The notes beneath the pieces are model-generated. The model did no database searches. It had not been told where the DNA came from and was given only the letters and a program-made list of their open reading frames with translations. 64,000 nt of DNA from Deinandra increscens subsp. villosa (taxonomy: Eukaryota > Streptophyta > Magnoliopsida > Asterales > Asteraceae), in the NCBI GenBank assembly GCA_039602395.1, contig JBCNJP010000012.1:22882396-22946395 (forward strand). Reading direction: 5' to 3'. Position 1 is the stretch's first letter. Each line of letters starts with the position of its first letter. This document shows positions 23,315 to 34,551 of the stretch, in pieces. The position numbers and the translations under genes are program-made.

Positions 23315-24600
23315 TTAACAAAAGAGTATAAAAGGGGTTGGTCTACTTTTTCTTCATTTACTTCGTTCCAAATTCACGCACGCACGCTTCTCTCTCGAAC
23401 CGACGCACGAACACCACCACTGTTCGATCATTTTTCTTTCAATCTTGATCTCAAATCTGTAACTCCTTGCAATTGAGGTCGATTTGCACACTTCCTTTGG
23501 GATTACAGGTTTGGATTCATGCTGTAGTTAGGTTAATTGATTCGACTTAGTGTTCTTGAGCCGTTGGTATGTAAACTTCAGAAATTAGGGTTCTAATGAA
23601 TTTGTTTTGATGCATATAAGATTTATTGTCTCTTATTTTGTTCCTAATACATTTGTGAACAACGAAGAGGTATGTAATTCTAATCCCAACTTTTTTTCAT
23701 TGCGAATCCGATTTGAAATTTGTACAGGGGCTACGGATGAGATAGGTTTGAGTGAATTTTTTTACAGTTGGTCTTAGTTATGTTTGGTGAATGATTTGAT
23801 AATTATAATTTGTTTATGGTTACTTGAATCACTCCCATGCACTATTGTTACCACTGTTTTTGTTAAATGTTAAGAAAATTTTGTATGTTCATATAATTCA
23901 TAATTTTGATTGTTTATTTGACTTTAGTAATGTTGTTGCTATAGTGTTTGACTGATTTGTAAGACATAATGAGTAAATGTGCACATGAAATCTAATTTAA
24001 ATAGCCTTGTATCACAAATTTCTCCAAATTTTTTTATTGTGCTCAAGCTTGGATTAACATTGCTAGGTTCAAATCTGTTTAAGATTTTCTACGTCCAAAA
24101 ATGTGTGATTGCTTGTAATGTAGTGTCCATACTTGATCTTATATTGTATGATCTATTCTTTTGATGAACTTAGAACTTCAAGCTACTATTTTGCTTCTAT
24201 ATAGTCCAACTAAGTGTAAAAGGATGTCTTGGTTCTATTTTGTCAAATGACTTCTACAACTTGCATGCTTGAGTATTTCTTTAACCTTTGCTGCTGCTGT
24301 TAACTGGTTTTGAGACCATTTTGTGCCTAAGTGTAGACTAATGGCAGCTTGTGTAGTTTGATTTGGATTCTCATCATGTCTTTCTCTTTTGATCATTTTT
24401 ATGACAACCTTTGTGTGATATGTGCATAAACTACCTTAACCTATTTTAGGTTAAGGACACTAAATTCTTGCATATTTGTTGCATATTTCACTAGTTCTTG
24501 TTATCTATGCTTATTTTTTACTATGAGTTACTGTACTCTTACTTTTTTTTTATTTTGATGTATTTGCTTGATTTTAATATGATTTGCTTGATCTCAGCAG
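23315..24600 (+). promoter_or_regulatory. TATA box and leader after the cluster of copia B
   Basis: GAGTATAAAAGGGG at 23316 is a strong TATA box. Some 30 bases downstream a CT- and CA-rich leader begins (about 23350-23480), followed by a possible donor ACAG|GTTTGG (about 23509). An AT-rich stretch runs to TTTGATCTCAGCAG (about 24600), a possible acceptor. If copia B ever had an ORFx it would start here, but gypsy G begins at about 24645. Otherwise no gene is seen in 23480-24600. Confidence 0.4.
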
Positions 24601-24648
24601 ATTATTCTCTGAATTACTAAGCTTACATCATCTTATATTAGAAAATAT

Positions 24649-25337
24649 GGTGCTTTGGGATTCCGACAGAGATCACATGTGACAAAGGCTCTTAGTTTAT
24701 CGGCAAGAGAACAACGAATTTTTGTGCAAGTTGGGGCATAAAGATGATTACTTCAACACCTGTCCACCCTCAAGCTAATGGACAGGCGGAATCCAGCAAC
24801 AAGATCATCATCAACAATCTTAAGAAGAAGTTGGGCTCCAAGAAAGGTAAGTGGGCTGAAGAGCTACTATTTGTTCTCTAGGCAGATAGGACAGCACCCA
24901 AGAATGCTACAGGCCAAACTCCATTTTCATTAGTATTTCGAGCCGAGGCTGTAATTCCCACAGAAATGGTGTTACCTACAGCCAGGATCAACTACCAGGG
25001 TCCTGAAACCAACAGCCGGAATATGCTTCAGGATCTCGAAACAGTTGAGGAGCTCAGCGATATGGCCAGAATCTGGATGGCATCTTATCAACAAAGGGTG
25101 GCAAAGTTTTACAACAGGAATACCAAGTTAAGAAGATTTCAATTGGGAGACTTGGTGTTGAGAGAGGCATTTCAAAACACTACCAATCCAGCGGATGGGA
25201 AATTGGCACCTAAATGGGAAGGTCCATATGTGATCGATTCTGAAGAAGGAAAAGGGGCACATCGTTTAGTGAATATGGAAGGAGAACCTCTGCCAAGAGC
25301 CTGGAATGCCATCCATCTCAAAGATTACTTTATGTGA
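24649..25337 (+). pseudogene. Gypsy integrase C-terminal half
   Basis: The frame reads STPVHPQANGQAESSNK (glutamate of the D,D,E triad), PFSLVFRAEAVIP, then LRRFQLGDLVLR and the GPY/F-type end KWEGPYVIDSE to AIHLKDYF and a stop at 25337. A stop where tryptophan is expected interrupts it at about 24881. The first part of the catalytic core is gone; 24649-24730 is badly degraded. Confidence 0.88.
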
Positions 25338-26529
25338 GAATCCCATTGGAATCCCAAGGATCCTCACAGCCCAAATACTACAAGGTATGTATAGTGATCT
25401 GATTTCAATATTGTTCTTATTATTTCAATCACATAATACTAACTTAGGCATCGGAGTGTTGTTAGCTTTGCTAACACCCACCCCTCACGAAGTGTTGAGT
25501 GTCTTATAGATTCTGAGAATCCTAAGTACTTTGGATATATCCTGAGTTAGTGGCTAGCTACCTCTCCTACGTTTAAGGTATCATGCATACCTTCTAAGGT
25601 TTGATAGGTTGACTCCTCTCCTAAGTTGGGGTAATCGCCAGTAGCGCACGACCCTCGCTAGGAGCGCACGTTGTCCACTAGTATGCTCAAGGTGGCCGGA
25701 CCAGTCCATCTTATGGGTAGCTAACAATCTTGTCATTGTAGGCTGCTGGGCGGATTCCCAAGATTTTTAAAATAGATGTGTTAACTAAGGTTTTGACATT
25801 TTCAAGTCACTCAAGATGGCTTGGTCTCAAGTATAAAAGGACTTGACCCCAGTATTGGCTTAGTCCCAAGTAAACACGGGGATTTGGCTTAGTCCCAAGA
25901 ATCCCGGGTTTATCCCCAGTATATTTCTAAGTTTGTTGTTCCTATATACATAAAACTTCCTTTAGCCATTGGCCAGGATCCTGTTAAACTCTTTTCAGGA
26001 TCCCAAAGCATAATGCCAAGATGAATCAGCAAAATAGTTTATCAGGATTCCTGTCAGGATCCTAAATGAGACACGGAAAGAAGTAGCAATTTTAATTGAG
26101 GAATCGACTAAGGTAAAACTTGAAGGTCAGGTCAATTATGTTTTTATCACTTGATTTTGAACTTTGACCTATTCGATCAATAAATTTCATATGGTTTTCT
26201 AAATATGCAAGTACTTTTTAAGATTCCTAACATGCAAAATATTAACTTAAAACACAACGTATATAGCCAAAAGATAGTTATATTATTAAACATACGGAAA
26301 CGGGTTTTTGAGCTCCACAAGGTTCGTCCTAAAAACCTCAGGATCCCTCCACTTGGGAAGCTCAGAGGTCAAAAGTTTTTAGGAATCCTGGTTTCGTCTT
26401 GTAAAGCACAAGATCCCTCCACCAGGATCCCTATCATTGTCTATTGTTGTTTGTTACTAGTTTCTAGCAGGAACCACAAAAGTAAAATATTTTACAAACC
26501 ACCATCAACCAAACATAAAAAAAATGGGC
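25338..26529 (+). other. Spacer between pol and antisense ORF of gypsy G
   Basis: No gene. Short motifs recur: GGATCC and CAGGATCC words (about 25980-26430), GGCTTAGTCCCAAG twice (25857-25900) and GCGCACG twice (25640-25670). ORFs on the plus strand at 26205-26844 face the antisense ORF and look non-coding. Confidence 0.5.
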
Positions 26530-27947
26530 TCAGACTGTTACACTATCTTCATCGCCCATTGCCTTCTCATCCTTCTCCAGCTTCTCACCCTCGTCAGGCT
26601 TCTTACCCTCGTCGAGCTCCGGCACATAAGGCCGAGTCACCGCCACCGGGGATTCCGGAATTGTCTTCAAGGAGCAGCCATCGGTCCCATCCTTCCTAGT
26701 TCCAGCCGTATCACCATCACCTCCCCTCAACGATTCCAGAATAGCCTTCCAGCCTGCAACATCCCAGCCAGGAACCTTAAAGCCAGCCTCTTCAGCCTCA
26801 CCGGCCATTTGGAATTTATATTCCAGGACGCTCTGGGAAGCTGAGAGTTTGCCTACTTCAGCTTCCATGACCATTTTAGCTTTAAATGCCAGGCACTGCT
26901 TGGTGAGCTTATGCTCGTAGTTACAGGGTCTTGCCCTTGGCAATCTCAGCTTGGGCCTGGATCTTCTCTTCGACCTCAGCCAACTTCCTTTCCCTATGCA
27001 CGGAAGGGCGAGAATCCTGATCACTGCCTGTCACAGGTATGAAACTAACATATATATTTGTTGAGCTTCTTACCAGGTTAATCATGGTCTACAAGGAGAG
27101 AACTTTGTTGCTCACTTCGGAAGGAGTTAGGCCTTCAAAGGTTTCCAGGTACACGGTGGCTTCAGTGATCTTTCACTTCCTGGAAGCCGAGGCCTTAGGC
27201 CGGCTGACATGTGGCTTAGATGCAGCAGACTGCTCCATTTGCTATTTCTTGACCTTGAGGAGGTTGTTAAGATCCTTTAGGGAGAACGAGGAGCTGGACT
27301 TGGGGGCTGCAATAAAATCAGATTATCAATGTTTGGGATTCTCAAATAAAGAGACGGTTTAGGAGCCTGCAAAAACTTACCAGTCATCTTAGGAATATGG
27401 TCGGCTGAATAGCTTTGCTCGCTGGCTACTACTTAAAGGATCAGGGCTCTTTCAGTGGCGGGAATCGGGTAGAGTGCTTTAAGCTTCTTGGGATCCGGGA
27501 GCGCCTTGATGAGATTCTCAAACTTGTGTGCTGCAAAAAACAATAAGGAAGTTAAACACAGATTCGGGATTTTGCGACGAAAAGGAAATCAATATCCTAC
27601 CCTTATCAACCCACTTCAACGACAACTCCGTACCCCGAAGAATCGAGTCACGCTTCACAAAAAAGAAACGCTTCTTCCAGTCGTGATCGTTATGGGAAGC
27701 TCGGGGAATCAACTGAGAAGTAGAGGTGCGAGCCTTCAAGACGAATCGGCTGCAACCATGGGTTCTGAGTTGGTAGGCTTCACAGATTTCAGGAATCCCA
27801 ATCTCCAGGTTCTAAGTTTGATTCAGTTGATCCGTGGAATACAGAATGCGCCAAACCATAGGCATGATTTGGGCATAGCTCAGCCGGGTAGTCTTAAAGA
27901 ACTGAGTGATAAGCTCAGGGAAAGAAAATGCCATGCCAAGCAAGAAA
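26530..27947 (-). pseudogene. Antisense ORF of gypsy G, downstream exons
   Basis: Minus-strand protein of the type annotated in Asteraceae as a putative gypsy-type transposon protein (Transposase_28-like). From 27947: MAFSFPELITQFF and PMVWRILYSTDQ, a stop, then DHDWKKRFFFVKRDSI (27710-27640). An intron with GGGTAGG donor and TTTTTTGCAG acceptor (about 27610-27535) follows. Next come HKFENLIKALPDP, another donor GGTAAGTT (about 27385), an exon with FEGLTPSEVS, a possible coiled coil AEVEEKIQAQAEIAKG, and a glutamate- and aspartate-rich tail ending at 26530. Several stops. Function unknown. Confidence 0.7.
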
Positions 27948-28545
27948 CACTACGTCAAAAAGTGGCTTTGGCCATAGTTTTTTTTAACGACTAGCCACTG
28001 TTTTGAAAAAAACGTGACCAAAGGTAAGAAACACTAGTTTTAGCCACACATATTTTTGTACCTGTGGCCAAATATATAGCCTTTCGACCTTTTTAGCCAC
28101 GTATTTTTTTGTTTATGTGACAACAACAATCAGGTGCAGTGGCTTTAGCCACTGTTTTACAAAAACATGTGGCACTTATTTGTCACACTTAAAAAAGAGT
28201 GGCGAAATGCACCAAACGGCCACAAAATTTTATGATTGCTTATTCGTGTGACCAAAAAGGAATGTATGGCCACGCTTAAGTAATGTTGTGTGACGGAAGA
28301 GTAGATTTTATTACTTAGTAAATTGGAAAAAAAACAAAACTATTACGTATATATTATGCGTGGCTAAATGTGAGCAATGGCCACTGTTTTAATTAGTTAT
28401 GTGGCTAAAAGCTAGTACATATGGCCACTGTTATTAGGTTGTGTGACTAAATAGTAGGTTGTGAGTGACAAAAATCTATTTTATGGTCACGGTAAAATAT
28501 TAAACGTGTGGCGAAAAAGAGATGATTTGTTTCCCTCTAAAACAA
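27948..28545 (+). repeat. Left TIR and subterminal repeats of the CACTA element
   Basis: 13 bases identical to the other end, then some twenty GTGGC/GCCAC or GTGACC/GGTCAC words in both orientations, usually as GTGGCTAAA or GGCCACTGTTTT, spaced 15-40 bases. In known CACTA elements such words bind the TNPA protein; here that is inferred. Confidence 0.9.
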
Positions 28546-28579
28546 TGCGCTTTTTTCAATTACACCAATTCGAGCGTGT

Positions 28580-29275
28580 TCAAATGTGCCACCCTATATA
28601 TCATCATCATTGTTATTTTTCTTTAGCGCCATCTGTTTCTTGATCTCAAATTCTCTACACCAATTCTGGTATCAAATGGCCGATAATCAATGCTCCCTTA
28701 ATTACTGGTATATGAAGAATAATCGTATTTTTCTGGTTTACAGTAACAGGAGAAGAAAATTCCTTCAAGTCCCACAAATCTGTTATTAAAAACAACGATG
28801 AGAACATCCTGAGGCAACTCCATGCGCAGAAGATTCCTGATTGTTATGCCTACTCTGTTGAGGCAACACAATTATTCTATGTCCTTGATACAAAATTCAA
28901 TGAATTTGTATCCGAAAGAAGATGAAGAAGATGAAGAAGATGAAGATGAAATTGTCCAATCTTGGGAGTATATAAGTTCTACTAACCAGATTGAAGTGAA
29001 ATACATGAACACAGAAGAGAGTAAATTTTTTTCTGTGAATGAAATTGTGGGATCTTATGATATGAACTTTCTCAAAAAATTGAGTGAAATTCCCCTAATT
29101 AACAAAGATGGGAATGATTCCGGGAATGACATTCAACAAAAGGTGAAGGATACGGTGGCCGATTGGGTTCAAGATCCTACAAACAGTGGTCGGATTGAAG
29201 AAGGATGTGATGATGATGACGATGCAAGTTCAGGATACATATCCGAAGATTGCAGTGATCTGGATTATTAATTAA
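28580..29275 (+). pseudogene. Unidentified gene fragment in left arm of CACTA
   Basis: A frame from 28822 gives about 149 residues with a highly acidic run (EDEEDEEDEDE, about residues 33-43), then WEYISSTNQIEVKY and VADWVQDPTNSG, ending ISEDCSDLDY and a stop. Just upstream, another frame reads ATQLFYVLDTKFN, which resembles the RQLFYVKDQLDKK stretch of the TNPD C-terminal domain at 31191-31739. It may therefore be a degraded second transposase C-terminus in the opposite orientation, or a captured host exon. A splice-like TTTCTGGTTTACAG lies at 28743. Confidence 0.4.
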
Positions 29276-29394
29276 TTGATGTATATGTTTATGAACAAAT
29301 TAAGAATAATATTTTATATGTTTATTTTGTTATGATATTAGTAGTTAGAATTGAATATATGATGGTTATATATGTTTATCTTGTTTGATTATCT

Positions 29395-29490
29395 TGTGAT
29401 ATGGCCACTCATATTAAAAATTGTTTGCGTGACAAATTATGACAAATGGTCACGGTATATTAATTTTGGGTGGCTAAAAGAAGACCAACA
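29395..29490 (+). repeat. Second island of CACTA subterminal words
   Basis: GATATGGCCACTC, GCGTGACAAAT, GGTCACGGTATA and GGGTGGCTAAAAG repeat the words of the left end after a gap filled by the gene fragment 28580-29275. The fragment thus lies inside the subterminal region. Confidence 0.7.
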
Positions 29491-29589
29491 GTCTACGGCG
29501 CTTGTAATCGTTACTTTTTCATTTACTTTATCGTTCAAATCTCCATCTACCACGCCCCTCGAGTATTGATATATACTTATCCCTCTATC

Positions 29590-29629
29590 AGTTTTCATCA
29601 TCATCATCTCCACCATGCGCCTTTTCTCC

Positions 29630-29669
<40 letters not shown>

Positions 29670-30197
29670 TCTTCGTCCATCATCGTCGGAAAAAAATGTG
29701 GAATTGGCATCATCCATATGTGGAAAACGGTAAGTTATCATCTTCACCACTGAAATTCGATTGAAATTTGGGTCTCAGATTTGGTAATTTTTTCTTGTGT
29801 AGGGAAAGATCTGTATCTCCTGGGAGCAGATTTTAAGTTATTATGGAAACCATGGAGACGAGGAGTCTCTTCATACAAATGCTTTACTAAGAGCATATTT
29901 TAAGTTATTGTATAATTTTATAACAGTCAGCAGTAAGGGCACATGATGAGGTTTAAAGCACTTGTATTCTTCAGGTGCTTCTCTTCCTTTTGGCCCCACG
30001 AACCTGATTTTTCTACAGCAGCTTCTTCTCCCTTTTTATCTGAAGCAAGTGCATGTGAGAAAGAAAAAATGGACTTGTTCTCTCTTTTCACTTTATCAGC
30101 AGCAAGTAGCCGTTATGATGATTTAGACAATCTCTTTAGTGCACCTTGTGAGAAAGCAAAGAGGGATTTGTCTTCAGTCGATTCTTCTCCCTTTTAA
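29590..30197 (+). pseudogene. Two-exon gene fragment, possibly captured
   Basis: A leader with a (TC)n run (29636-29662) precedes a consensus 5' splice site AACG|GTAAGTTATC at about 29728. An acceptor TATTCTTCAG lies at about 29974. The downstream frame reads SSFWPHEPDFSTAASSPF, has two related motifs (ACEKEKMDLFS and PCEKAKRDLSS), and ends DSSPF and a stop at 30197. Product not recognised. Leader, intron borders and a short ORF fit a captured host-gene piece (Pack-CACTA style), but no homologue can be named. Confidence 0.35.
29636..29662 (+). repeat. (TC)n microsatellite
   Basis: About 13 TC units, in what looks like a 5' leader. Confidence 0.9.
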
Positions 30198-30406
30198 GTT
30201 AGTAGTTTTTCAGTTGTAATTTTATAGATCAATATATTAATGGAATCATACCCTTTGGATTATGTATGTAATTGTGTTTGTTAAAGCAGCAGTTGATTTT
30301 GTTTGTTTATTTTTGACTTTTATTGACTCTGGTTTGGTCAAAGAGAGGAGACCTGCAGGCGCAAATACCTTCCTGGTGAATTGAAATTATTTTGGAGTTT
30401 AGTTTA

Positions 30407-31066
30407 GGGATGAGCAATTGGTGCCTAGTACCCGTACCCACATATTCGGTACCAGGACCGGGACCTCATTTTGTCAATTTTCGGGACCGGTACCAACCGG
30501 GACCGGGACCGGTACCGGGAAAAATCAAAAAATACCTGGTAGGGTACCGGTACCCGAAAATATATATAGGTTTTTTATTTAATAAATAAAAACACATTAA
30601 AACATATATGATAACTGAAGCATCGTGCGTCGATCATCAGATCAAAGAGTAATTAGACACGAACATCGATTAAGAATTGTACCAGATTTGAGGGTCGTCG
30701 CTAAAAAAACCGTTTATATTGGAGCTTAGTTTATTAATTTGTACCAAGTTTGATTTGAGGTACCATGTGGAACATACAAAACTTGGTAAGTGTCAGCACC
30801 TATTTGTGGACCACAAAGAAGATTACGAGTTGTTTATTGGTACTCTAATATTAATTCAATTTCATGATGGTCTTAATATCAATTCATGAAGGGATTTGCT
30901 AACGGGTACCAAACAAGTATAGTACCTAAATCCCCGGTACCCGGTACCCGTACCGGCCCGGTACCCGTACCGATATATTAGGTACCGGGATCGGTATCCA
31001 CTTTTCGCTCAAAACAGGACCGGTACCGGTCATGTACGGGTATGGTACCCGTGCTCATCCCGCACA
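30407..31066. mobile_element. GGTACC-rich inverted-repeat element (MITE-like)
   Basis: Left end TAGGGATGAGCA, right end TGCTCATCCC, inverted. Both arms are packed with GGTACC, GGTACCCG and CCGGTACC (30430-30560 and 30905-31060), separated by AT-rich sequence. The GGGATGAGCA termini resemble plant hAT MITEs, but I found no 8-base TSD. The arms could pair into a long, GC-rich, imperfect hairpin. It lies between the gene fragments and the end of TNPD. Confidence 0.55.
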
Positions 31067-31190
31067 ATCAAAAAAAAGAAAACACTTGACTCAAAATTAA
31101 GATCCATAATATTCCAGAATACATAAAGAAAAAAAACAAATATTGTTGAGATTGTAATTTGCTAAAATTCAAATACATTACAATGATCAA

Positions 31191-33455
31191 TTAATCGGTT
31201 TTACGTAATATCATTCCAGTACAGTCAGCTCTATGGTAAACATTGTCACATGTATCTACGGGTGGCAATGCATTATCGTTGTGAGGAAAAACTACTATAC
31301 TAAATTCTTTATTGGCATCGTCTTCATAATAATCTTTATAATTTCTGGAAGGTGTCATAAAGACAATATGCAGTTTTTTATCCAGCTGGTCTTTGACGTA
31401 AAACAATTGTCGTGCGTTTGACGTGAAAATAAACGGGTCCTCCCTGTGAACTAGTCTTTTAAGGTTGACCAAAGTGTAACCAAGACTATCTTTTTTGACC
31501 CCATGTGTATTCTTAACCCAGTCGCACATAAATAGAGGGATGCTTTTAATATGGTATTCTAGTAGCCATATCTCTTTTAAAACCCCATAGTAAGGTTTTT
31601 GTCCATAGGTTAATACCTCGTTAGAGATGTGCATGTCATTTACCTCTACACCAACCCCGCTGTTCATGTAAACCCTACCGTCTCGAGAGTTTATACGAAA
31701 TGAATAGCCATTGATGTCATATACTTCATATTTCCTCACGCTTTTGTGTGGACCATGTGAAATCCAGCTAACGGTCTCTGATACAGTTTCTGGGGACTCC
31801 GCTATCTCCTTTTCAACCTGAAATTCATAGTAGGTTCATCAGGAGAGTTCATTAGGAATATGAAGGTTATAGTTCTTCCGAAAATAAAATAAAGTTGTTC
31901 CGGACAAGTCGGTCAGTTTTTCAGGAAAGTTACAGTTCATCCGGAATTAAAACAATAAGAAAATAGTTTCAGTTCACCAGGAAGGTTATAGTTCATCCGG
32001 ATAGAAAATAGAGTTGTTCCGGACAACTCAGGTCAGTTGTTCCAGAAAGTTACAGTTCATCCGGAATTAAAACAATAAAAAAAATAGTTTCAGTTCACCA
32101 GAAAAGTTATAGTTCATCCGGATAGAAAATAGAGTTGTTCCGGACAATTCAGGTCAGTTGTTCAGGAAAGTTACAGTTCATCTGGAATTAAAACAATAAG
32201 AAAATAGTTTCAGTTCACTTGGAAGGTTATAGTTCATCCGGATAGAAAATAGAGTTGTTCCGGACAACTCAGGTCAGTTGTTCAGGAAAGTTACAATTCA
32301 TCCGGAATTAAAATAATAAGCAAATTTAGCTGACCTTGTTGCGTAACCATTTACCAAATGTTGTGCTCTGCTTCTTAGTCAGCTCATTTAGTCTACTACC
32401 AGAATGTTCCTTTTCCAAAAACATTCATGTGTTCTCTGCAATTACATGAATTTTAGTTATCTATAAAAGTTTATAATTAATTAAACAGATCAAAAAAGGT
32501 TAATAATCTAAATTACTTACTCGATATAATGCTCAATTTCGGGCGTATTTAGCAACACAAATAAATGCGCTTTCGATATGAGCTCTTGAGAGACTTCAAC
32601 TGATCTACCAGCTGACCCAGGACTTCCATCCACACTGCTATGCTTTTTAGTTGGAACACCAATAGTTGTGCTGTTTTTTAGTATTCGCTAAGAAACTCAA
32701 TCGTTTCTTCTACAATGTTCTCCTCAGCAATGCACCCTTCTGGATAAGTTTTGTTTCTCACGTGGCCCTTAATTACCTTCATACACCTTTCAGATGGATA
32801 CATCCATCAAAAGCATATTGGGCCACATAATTTTACCTCCCTAGTAAGGTGCACCGTCAAATGAAGCATAACATCAAAAAATGATGGCGGAAAACATTTC
32901 TCAAGCAGGCATAGTGTGACACAAATATCAGCTTGCAATTTATCTAGTTCTTCAACGTTGATATCTTTGCTGCATATTGATTTGAGAAAAAAACAGAGCC
33001 TTTATCTTGTCGGTTCAGGCAAGACTGACCGAATTGTAATTGGCAGAAACTATTGCATCAGCATATGATAGTCATGTGACTTGAGTCCCACAAGTTTATT
33101 GTCCTTTAGACTAACCAAACTAGAAAAGTTAGAACAATAGCCTTGTGGAACCTTCAAGTTATACAACGTGTCACAAAACTTTTCCTTTTCATCTTTTTGT
33201 AACGTGTAACACGCTGCAGGAAGTACTATGTTGTTCTTATTCTATTTAGGCCACTACTCTGGTCTTAACGGCAAAAAGTTCAGATCCTTTCTAGCATTTA
33301 GTCCATCCTTTGTTTTTCCGGTAAAGTTGAGCAGAGTTCCAACAAGAATCTCAGCCACATTCTTTTCAATATGCATGAAATCAATGCAATGTTGGACACT
33401 ATTATGCCTCAAATATCTAAGTCTTCGAAACCATATATTGAATTTCTTCCAATAT
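31191..33455 (-). pseudogene. CACTA transposase TNPD-like, C-terminal part
   Basis: Continuation of the gene at 39906-41472 beyond copia D. From 33455 down the minus strand has NIWFRRLRYLRHNSVQHC, DFMHIEKNVAEILVGTLLN, then a DUF4218-like domain (LPAACYTLQKDEKEKFCDTL, LEKCFPPSFFDVMLHLTVHL, RWMYP-type PSERCMKVIKG). After an intron (32336-31819) comes a DUF4216-like domain (31818-31191: VYMNSGVGVEV, YGVLKEIWLLEY, DPFIFTSNARQLFYVKD). Stops in the DUF4218 part (for example at a CAATAG near 33055) show it is no longer functional. Confidence 0.88.
31819..32336 (-). repeat. 120-base tandem repeats filling a TNPD intron
   Basis: Four units of about 120 bases carrying AGTTCATCCGGA, GTTGTTCCGGACAA and CAGGAAAGTTA words. 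The borders fit an intron on the minus strand: donor ACAAG|GTCAGC at 32336 and acceptor GAATTTCAG|G at about 31819. The flanking protein reads through as FGKWLRNK to VEKEIAES, the joint expected between the two domains. The same words fill an intron of the TNPA-like gene (45377-45854). Confidence 0.8.
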
Positions 33456-33814
33456 TATTCATATGCTACATGGTGTCTCGTGTATTGTATCTAGACTAGA
33501 GCGTATGTGTGAGACATATAGTCAACATACCAAGATGGTCGTACCATATGGTCTGTCGTACCAATTGGTACGGGCATACCAACTAGTCCACAAGGTGGTA
33601 CGCCGGCCAGTATGTAAGTGACTATAATTAGTTCGTGTTAGAGAGAGTTAACGAGTTCTGTCATTTCTCTATCTTCTTAACTGTGTGTAACTTAGTGTGT
33701 TTCTCTCTCTAGCTTGTAACTCTTTGTGAATCAATAAAGCAAAGCTTTACTTACATCATGTTCGTTCTTGATTAACCGAATTATGCAGTAGTAAGATCTC
33801 TTCGTGGTTTTACA
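33456..33814 (+). repeat. 5' LTR of copia D, lacking its first 10 bases
   Basis: 359 bases, against 369 in the 3' copy. The terminal TGTTAGAGCA is absent, so the LTR starts at TATTC directly after the TSD. Contains GGTACG/CGTACC words in U3 (33540-33610). The TATA box is ATAATTAG here but CTATAAATAG in the 3' copy. Confidence 0.92.
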
Positions 33815-33816
33815 AG

Positions 33817-33828
33817 TGGTATCAGAGC
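33817..33828 (+). other. Primer binding site of copia D
   Basis: TGGTATCAGAGC two bases after the LTR, complementary to initiator methionine tRNA. Confidence 0.9.
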
Positions 33829-34029
33829 AATCCAGGTTGCTCTACTGCTTTGATTTGGTACATTTCGAAATTTTAGAGAGAGAAAGTTTGGGTTTGAGTC
33901 GTTGTTCATTAATTTTTCTCAAATCTGAGTGATTCCGAGGTCAAAATGATTTCTGAGCGTTCCTAGTGTGTTTACGCACCTAACTGATCCAAGTTCTAGC
34001 TCAAACAGTTCAGAATTCGAAAATTTGAT

Positions 34030-34465
34030 CGATCTCAGATTGGTACACCACTGGTACGCCTGAAGAACATCTTGGTACGCTGGTTGAAGGTTCTGGTACG
34101 CAAGGCAATCTTCAAAGCCTTCTGGTACGCTGAAGTTTGGTACGCAATGCAATCTGTAAAGTTGGTACATGACGGTTATAAACTGGTCCGCTGACAGTTA
34201 CTCCGTACCATGTTGGTACGCTGCTCAAGTTGGTACGCTGAGGTTGGTGGTACGCTGATATTTCTAGTCTAGGTTTGGTACGCTTACTTGTTTGGTCCGC
34301 TGGTGATACGTTGAATCTCATTGGTACGGAAGTCGACGGCTTGGTACGCTGGCAGAAAAGTGGTCTTAACTAAAACTGAGTAACTTGAGAACCGTTAAGA
34401 GTTACGGGAGCTAATACCAGTCAAAATGTTCGTTTCGAGAGATCTCTTGGTACGGAAGTCGACGG
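34030..34465 (+). repeat. TTGGTACGCTG word cluster in leader of copia D
   Basis: About fifteen copies of GGTACGC or close variants (GGTACGCTG, GGTCCGCTG, GGTACGGAAG), irregularly spaced, mostly in one orientation, ending about 90 bases before the gag ATG. The same GGTACG/CGTACC core occurs in the LTR, so LTR and leader share the family word. Confidence 0.8.
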
Positions 34466-34551
34466 CTAGTACACCCAGTTTGACCTCCAAAATCCGCTTG
34501 GAAGACCTTCGTTTTTTAGTTCGAAGTTGACATTCGATTTTTAACTTCAAA

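Larger units (their letters stand above)
9400..24645 (+). mobile_element. Ty1/copia element B, old, split by element C
   Basis: Plus-strand order: end of gag (zinc knuckle onwards), protease, integrase, [element C 13181-19620], reverse transcriptase, RNase H, long 3' region with a word cluster and TATA box. The 5' LTR, leader and start of gag are missing, and the 3' side ends where gypsy element G begins. Many stops, frameshifts and lost catalytic residues mark it as old. The target of C was the linker between integrase and RT. Confidence 0.8.

Noticed and set aside
26205..26844. Plus-strand ORFs in gypsy G
   Set aside because: Antisense to the supported minus-strand ORF, or low-complexity serine/proline/histidine-rich.
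30392..30589. A proline/glycine-rich peptide (PGPGP repeats)
   Set aside because: Translation of GGTACCGGGACC repeats in an inverted-repeat element.
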